Source: Termitomyces sp. T153 (taxonomy: Eukaryota; Basidiomycota; Agaricomycetes; Agaricales; Lyophyllaceae). Taken from it: a stretch of DNA of 21,217 bases. A program made the translations under genes and the position numbers. Position 1 is the stretch's first letter. Every line of letters begins with the position of its first letter. The DNA is taken from contig JACKQL020000265.1 of NCBI GenBank assembly GCA_018296165.2, positions 1 through 21,217 of the forward strand, read 5' to 3'. Under the pieces are notes generated by a model. That model was not told the origin of the DNA and did not search any database. It saw only the letters and a program-made list of their open reading frames with translations. This document shows positions 17,282 through 21,217 of the stretch, one piece after another.

Positions 17282-17929
17282 CTCATAAGGGCTACCAAAT
17301 GCTGCATGATCCTGCATTGTGGTAGCATCTGGAAGGTCTGCATCCAGAAAGTCATTGACTTGCGGATTCACTGGACACTGGGGTACAAAGGCTTTTGCTC
17401 CAATGAATGGGCAGATGAGCTGGCCAGAAGGGCCTCAAGCAGGTACACCAGCGATCCCAAGTCCCTGCCAGCCCCCCTTTGCTGCCCTCTCCCAATCAGC
17501 ATCAGTGTGACCCACCAGGCCAACCTTGCTACCATTATCAATACATGGAAATTCTGTTGGAAGAACTCCCCCCAATATGCAGCCAGCCATGTCATTGATC
17601 TGACCCTCCCCTCCAAGAAATACATGTGCTTGGTACACCCCCTCAACAGGCACCACTCCTTGCTTCTCACCCAACTGCATACTCATCACATCCCACTCAA
17701 CCAACATCTCTTCTGTATTTGATGTTCCAAAATGCCAGTATGCCCCCACTGCAGCAACCTCATTGTGGAGACAGTCAGGCACCTCCTCCTGTCATGCAGA
17801 CACTACCAACATGAGAGATACAAATACCTTAGGCATCATCTAAGATGCAAAGCTGAGTATATCTCCTACCTACTGACAAGCTGGCTGCCCTACCCCCACC
17901 TCTTTAGCTTTATCCAAGCAACCAAATGA

Positions 17930-18250
17930 CCAGTCTCCCCAAGAAGACAGCTGTGACAACTCCTCCATGGCCCTGAGGGATTGCGCAACATGCTCATGGA
18001 ACCCACTCTAATGTGCACATCCTAACTTACCCTACACTCCCACACCATTACTCATATCATACATCTGATATCAGCTCCAGTGCTCACCCTACCCCCCTTC
18101 CTAATCTTCACCCTCCAAATGGGTCAGATGCACCACTCATCAGCTTGATCCCCCCCCACTGCCAGCCCCTAGCAGGTGGTCATCATAGCACCCAATGCAA
18201 ATTGCAAACTCTTGGTTTGGATAGTAGTAATAGGGGAGTGCAGTCAAAAA
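17930..18250 (+). other. LINE 3' untranslated region
   Basis: Non-coding sequence after the ORF2 stop, rich in C and A on the plus strand, ending in tggatagtagtaatagggg. No gene is seen. A clear poly-A tail is absent. Confidence 0.5.
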
Positions 18251-18293
18251 TGGTCTAGAGAGACCAGTTTGCTCATTCTCCACATATGTGGAG
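18251..18293. repeat. two short inverted repeats just beyond the LINE
   Basis: tggtct/agacca with a 4-nt loop (18251-18266), followed by the perfect 16-bp palindrome ctccacatatgtggag (18278-18293). They lie close to the inferred LINE 3' boundary. Significance is unknown. Confidence 0.7.
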
Positions 18294-19084
18294 GGGGCAC
18301 AGATTTCCACAGCTCTCATAGAATTCTGTAGTACCATGCAACATGACACCTTGTGTCAAGCGCATGATAAAATTTCTAAAAAAAAATGTAAGGCTGTTGT
18401 CATAAACACCTTGGCAGATGCCATTGCTAGTGGTGATTATTTGCTTACTTTCCCATACTATATCTTTGAACAGTATAAATACTGCCTGTACATAGACACT
18501 GGGAGCCATCCAATCATAGAACCTCATCCTCATTGAATACTACTTCTATTGAATCTCTAAATCTCTAAGCTTACCAGCTTGAGATTTCATTTTGCCTCTA
18601 TCACTTACTCTATATCTCACCCTTCATCAACAATGACTTAGCAACAAGTCTTGCCAATGCCGACTTTGACTTTGCATGGTACCAACTACAGGTGCCCTTA
18701 GTGTTATTTTGACTCAGCAATGCTAGTGACTTACAGCTAGCAATTAGTTTGCATTCATCCTTCATTCAGCCTCCTTGTTACCACTCCTCCATCCCTTTCT
18801 CTACCCAACTCTTCATTCTCCATTAAAGTCTGCTTCACCTTAGCAATGAATTTGTCTTCAGTTGTTTTATCACACTAGCAAACCTCCTTTATTGTTTAGC
18901 AACTTAGGCTAGCACTAGCAATCCTTTCAAATACACACTTCACACCCACATTCACTCTTGTTCTCTGGAACAGTTACTGACTTGCCCTCAACTATTAACT
19001 TCCTACTGCCAGCTACCCTATCTAGTGACTAGTGTTGGGTTCTCCTTTTAGGTTTCCTGCATGGCACTAGGTGGCATAAGAGCA
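18294..19084. other. unassigned stretch, possibly LTR or leader debris
   Basis: About 790 bp without a recognisable gene. A plus-strand tataaat at 18474-18480, in cagtataaatactgcc, is followed by CT-rich sequence, which would suit a promoter in an LTR, but no bounded LTR was found. Between 18640 and 18930 variants of ctagcaa/cttagcaa recur many times without a strict period. CpG is almost absent, as in the flanking old transposons. Confidence 0.4.
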
Positions 19085-20004
19085 CATCAATGTCCAGGGT
19101 GTCCTGCAAGTATGAAGTTGTGATACAGCTGCAGAATTATCTGCTTCACCTTGTTGTTGTCAGGAACATAAACCAAACCATGGAATCAGACCAACCTACC
19201 ATTAACTACAAATTTCTTCAAGTGTCATTGCACCAAGGCCAGCACATCTGCCAGCACCCACAAGGGAACCAGTCTGAGGTCTTTGGGCAAGGCCACATGG
19301 ATGTGCTTGAGGATGCTATCATCTGCTAGAATTAACTGCACCACCACCACATGTGCCACCACCTCAGACTCTCCACACCTTGCTACCACCACCACCACCC
19401 CTCTCCTTGCCACATGCTCCTCTGTCAGCACCCACTGTTCTGCATTATCCTTCTCCTCTGGCAAACCCTCATGATCAGGGCAATGCAACAGCCCATCCAG
19501 CCCCACACTCAGCTGACTTGGCCTATGATGGATGATGAAGACAAAACTATTTAAGAACAAGCTCCACCTTGCCTGGTGCTGGTTCAAGTTATGTGCTGTT
19601 ATAAAAGACTCCAAATTATGGTGATCTGAAAAGACCTTGATTGTGAATGGGTTGCCCTCCAGGTATGGCCTCCACACCTCAAATGCCCACACCATGGACA
19701 GCAACTCCTTATTGTGCACATTATAGTTGCATTCTGCCAGTGCCATTGCCCTAGAGAAGAGCACCACAGGCTTCCACTCCCCATTCTGGGCCTTCTGAGA
19801 CAGTACTACCCCAACCATGAAATTAGACATGTCAGTTTCCACATAGAATGGGGCCTCTATATTTGGCATCTGGAGAACTGGCACTTGGGTAAACACTGCC
19901 TTCAGCCTTTCAAATGCTCCCTGTTCTGCCTCCCCCCACTGCCACTCTATGCCCTTTCCCTTCAACTGCTCCAACAGCCTTGTGATCCTGGTCATGGGCC
20001 TGCA
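19085..20004 (-). pseudogene. Ty3/Gypsy RT thumb, RNase H and integrase N terminus
   Basis: From 20004 the minus strand reads CRPMTRITRLLEQ, then IEWQWGEAEQGAFERLKAVF and APFYVETDMSNFMVGVVLSQ. These are the connection and RNase H of Ty3/Gypsy, with VLFSRAMALAECNY, HNKELLSMVWAFEVWRPYLE and SDHHNLESF, and then HHRPSQLSVGLDGL at the RNase H end. A linker follows, with a TGA near 19222 and another near 19170. The integrase zinc-binding start follows as GLVYVPDNNKVKQIILQLYH and NFILAGHPGH, ending at a TGA near 19092, beyond which similarity fades. Two of the stops follow the CGA-to-TGA pattern. Non-functional. Confidence 0.88.
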
Positions 20005-20976
20005 GCTGGTGCTAGTGGATGGCTGTGGGGCAGTGGAGCATAGCATGTTGCAGGTCTTAGCAGAGAAGGTGGCTTGTGAGTCAGCAAATGGAGTGCAGTC
20101 AGTGGAGGAGATGGTCCCTGTACAATTCCATGAGTTTCTTGATGTTTTTGACAAGAAGCAGTCTGAGTGTCTGCTAGCACACAGGAAACACAACCTTGGC
20201 ATTGACCTGATCAATGGTGTGGAGGTACCACCACCAGGCAAGTTGTACCAGCTGGTGCCAGCAGAACTACATGCACTGAGTTCATTGATGACAACTTGGC
20301 AAAGGGCTATATCCAACAGTCTAATGCCCCATGTAGTGCCCCAGTGTTCTTTGTGAAGAAGAAGGATGGCTCATTGAGGTTGGTGGTAGACTTTTGAGCA
20401 CTCAATGCAGTCACAAAGCTGGATGCTCACCCAATTCCATTGACAAATAAGCTCCTGGACAGGCTTAAGGTGGCACAGGTCTTCATGATGTTGGACATGA
20501 GTTGGGGGTATTACAATGTGCAGGTGCAGGAGGGGAATGAGTGGAAGACATTGTTTAGGATGTGGTATGGACAGTTCAAATTCCTTGTGATGCAGTTCAG
20601 CCTACACAATGCACCTGTGGCATTCCAATGCATGGTGAACAAGCTTTTTCATGACCTGGTCAACATGTATGTGGTGCTGTATTTGGATGATATAATTATT
20701 TTTCCAGAAGATCCAGCACAGCACAATGACCATGTTTGTGAGGTGTTGCAGCAACTTTGCAAGGCTGCCCTGTTTCTCAAACTTGAGAAATGCTGTTTCT
20801 GGATGACAGAGGTGGACTACCTGGGTCTGAAGATATCACTGGGCTGCATAGCAATGGATTCAGTTAAAGTAAGTGGAGTCATAGAGTGGCTAATTCCATG
20901 CAACCTGCACTACATTAACCAGTTCCTTGGTTTTGCAATTTCTATTGTTGGTTTGTGGAGGATTATGCACCATGCA
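20005..20976 (+). pseudogene. Ty3/Gypsy reverse transcriptase core, inverted segment
   Basis: Plus-strand pol sequence beginning LVLVDGCGAVEHS and continuing VQFHEFLDVFDKKQSECL, the stretch that precedes Ty3/Gypsy RT. A frameshift occurs near 20275, then [31 protein letters not shown], a TGA at 20395-20397 where the family has Arg, and ALNAVTKLD. The RT core has LLDRLKVAQVFMMLDMSWGY, FSLHNAPVAFQ, VVLYLDDIIIF and EVDYLGLKIS. It ends QFLGF, then, after a one-base deletion, NFYCWFVEDYAPC at 20975. The catalytic YLDD is intact but the frame is not. It runs opposite to its own downstream half. Confidence 0.9.
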
Positions 20977-21217
20977 CCAACTCCATATCCCACCTCTGCT
21001 CCAAAATGCACCACCCCCCTCATCCCCCACCTCACCCTTTGCATGCCTGATTGCCTCATTGATGCATGCTCTCACCACTCTCACCACCTTACCATGCTGC
21101 TTGCACCAAAATTGTGTGACTCTTGTGTGTGCCCTCTTTAGTCCATGGAACCTCTCTGCTGAGAGGGCCTGTAGTGGGCACAATCCTGCTGGTGCATTGC
21201 ATGTTGCCTTCCAACCA
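20977..21217 (-). other. right flank of the inverted Gypsy segment, unassigned
   Basis: If the inversion is undone, this minus-strand sequence lies upstream of RT, where a Gypsy element would carry the protease-RT linker. A minus-strand frame is open (20890-21183) but shows no motif I recognise, and the sequence is too degenerate to assign. Confidence 0.35.

Larger units (their letters stand above)
12823..17929 (+). pseudogene. LINE ORF2: endonuclease, reverse transcriptase, RNase H (broken)
   Basis: This would encode the target-primed reverse transcription enzyme. ATG 12823 opens the endonuclease (MCICIWQENICKLNVAQEAL, then DVLAFQEPF). A TGA follows in NT*A at about 12958. The endonuclease continues with WLGNFNWHHPMW and DHLPIITIVELP. 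The reverse transcriptase runs from KALGPDGIPN through QPIRLLNTLEK, LFLNIQGAFPN and GTMQGCPLAMLFYAFYN to FVDDTMFLA. RNase H starts at VAVYCDSSG with HTVYEAEIVDILLAL, is interrupted by the solo LTR, and resumes as IHWTLGYKGFCSNEWADELA. The C terminus carries CPHCSNLIVETVRHLLLSC. Further stops occur at about 13900 (TAA), 15103, 15222, 15433 and 15616, with a frameshift near the poly-C tract at 14117-14135. Several catalytic aspartates read as asparagine. Confidence 0.9.
11448..18240 (+). mobile_element. degenerate LINE (non-LTR retrotransposon) with nested solo LTR
   Basis: Two-ORF non-LTR element: ORF1 with zinc knuckles (11448-12802) and ORF2 with APE-type endonuclease, reverse transcriptase, RNase H and C-terminal Cys/His motif (12823-17929). 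This matches the LINE type widespread in Agaricomycetes. The 3' untranslated part ends near tggatagtagtaatagggg (about 18223-18240), similar to the short TAG/TAA-rich ends of such elements; the exact end is uncertain. It is interrupted by a solo LTR at 16130-17276. Multiple stops and frameshifts make it non-autonomous today. The first 1 kb has frequent CpG, the remainder almost none. Confidence 0.88.
19085..21217 (-). mobile_element. Ty3/Gypsy retrotransposon pol remnant with internal inversion
   Basis: Pol sequence of a Ty3/Gypsy element. The RT thumb, RNase H and the start of integrase are on the minus strand (20004-19085). The preceding part of RT is on the plus strand (20005-20976). The two parts are complementary and non-overlapping: one ends in EDYAPC, the other begins CRPMTRITRLL, and both have TGCA at the junction. 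No LTRs, Gag or protease are identified. The element is truncated or diverged beyond the integrase zinc region and continues past the window on the right. Confidence 0.87.

Noticed and set aside
17042..17371. 109-codon minus-strand frame crossing the LTR end
   Set aside because: It crosses the LTR/LINE junction, so it cannot be an original gene. The repeated LANSD is a translated tandem repeat.
19085..21217. Two independent head-to-head Gypsy insertions
   Set aside because: The two halves do not overlap and meet at the same codon and the same TGCA tetramer, which favours one inverted element.

Overview
The window looks like nuclear DNA of a filamentous basidiomycete, most likely an Agaricomycete. 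The evidence is a nuclear gene for the mitochondrial ATP synthase alpha subunit split by nine very short GT-AG introns (50-106 bp), a second mitochondrial-protein gene with a 52-bp intron, and a set of retroelements (Ngaro-type tyrosine-recombinase element, APE-endonuclease LINE, Ty3/Gypsy) of the kind common in mushroom-forming fungi. The species cannot be named from the sequence.

Layout. (1) Positions 1-4998 hold one almost complete Ngaro-like retrotransposon read on the minus strand. It has a left split repeat A1 (4693-4998), gag, reverse transcriptase/RNase H and tyrosine recombinase, then B1 (615-830), A2 (307-612) and B2 (1-216, reaching the window edge). The A copies differ at one position and the B copies appear identical, so the insertion is young. 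The three reading frames are open, but neither pol nor the recombinase has a usable ATG, which points to recoding. (2) Positions 4999-8185 are the only clearly host-functional part: ATP1 (minus, 10 exons, 540 aa) head-to-head with the mitochondrial ribosomal protein bL21m (plus, 2 exons, 148 aa), with 143 bp between the start codons. (3) Positions 8186-11261 carry an unrecognised, apparently decaying gene family: one longer copy on the minus strand (9591-11261) and a second, broken copy (8530-9480) of which one part is inverted. (4) Positions 11262 to about 18240 are a degenerate LINE: ORF1 with zinc knuckles, and ORF2 with endonuclease, reverse transcriptase, RNase H and a terminal Cys/His motif. 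A 1147-bp solo LTR (16130-17276) sits inside its RNase H region, flanked by the 5-bp target duplication ATTAG. (5) Positions 18294-19084 are unassigned. (6) Positions 19085-21217 are a Ty3/Gypsy pol remnant on the minus strand, in which a 968-bp piece carrying the RT core has been flipped between two TGCA sites.

How it fits together. The two mitochondrial genes form a compact divergent pair that probably shares a promoter. Everything around them is transposon or gene debris of different ages: a young, CpG-containing Ngaro 370 bp downstream of ATP1, and old, CpG-poor LINE and Gypsy copies on the far side. In the old copies several stop codons and lost catalytic aspartates are what CpG deamination would produce. 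No CRISPR, phage, operon or bacterial feature is present. The most interesting items are the ATG-less, apparently recoded Ngaro polyprotein, the palindrome made only at its A2/B1 junction, the two micro-inversions, and the unrecognised duplicated gene family.
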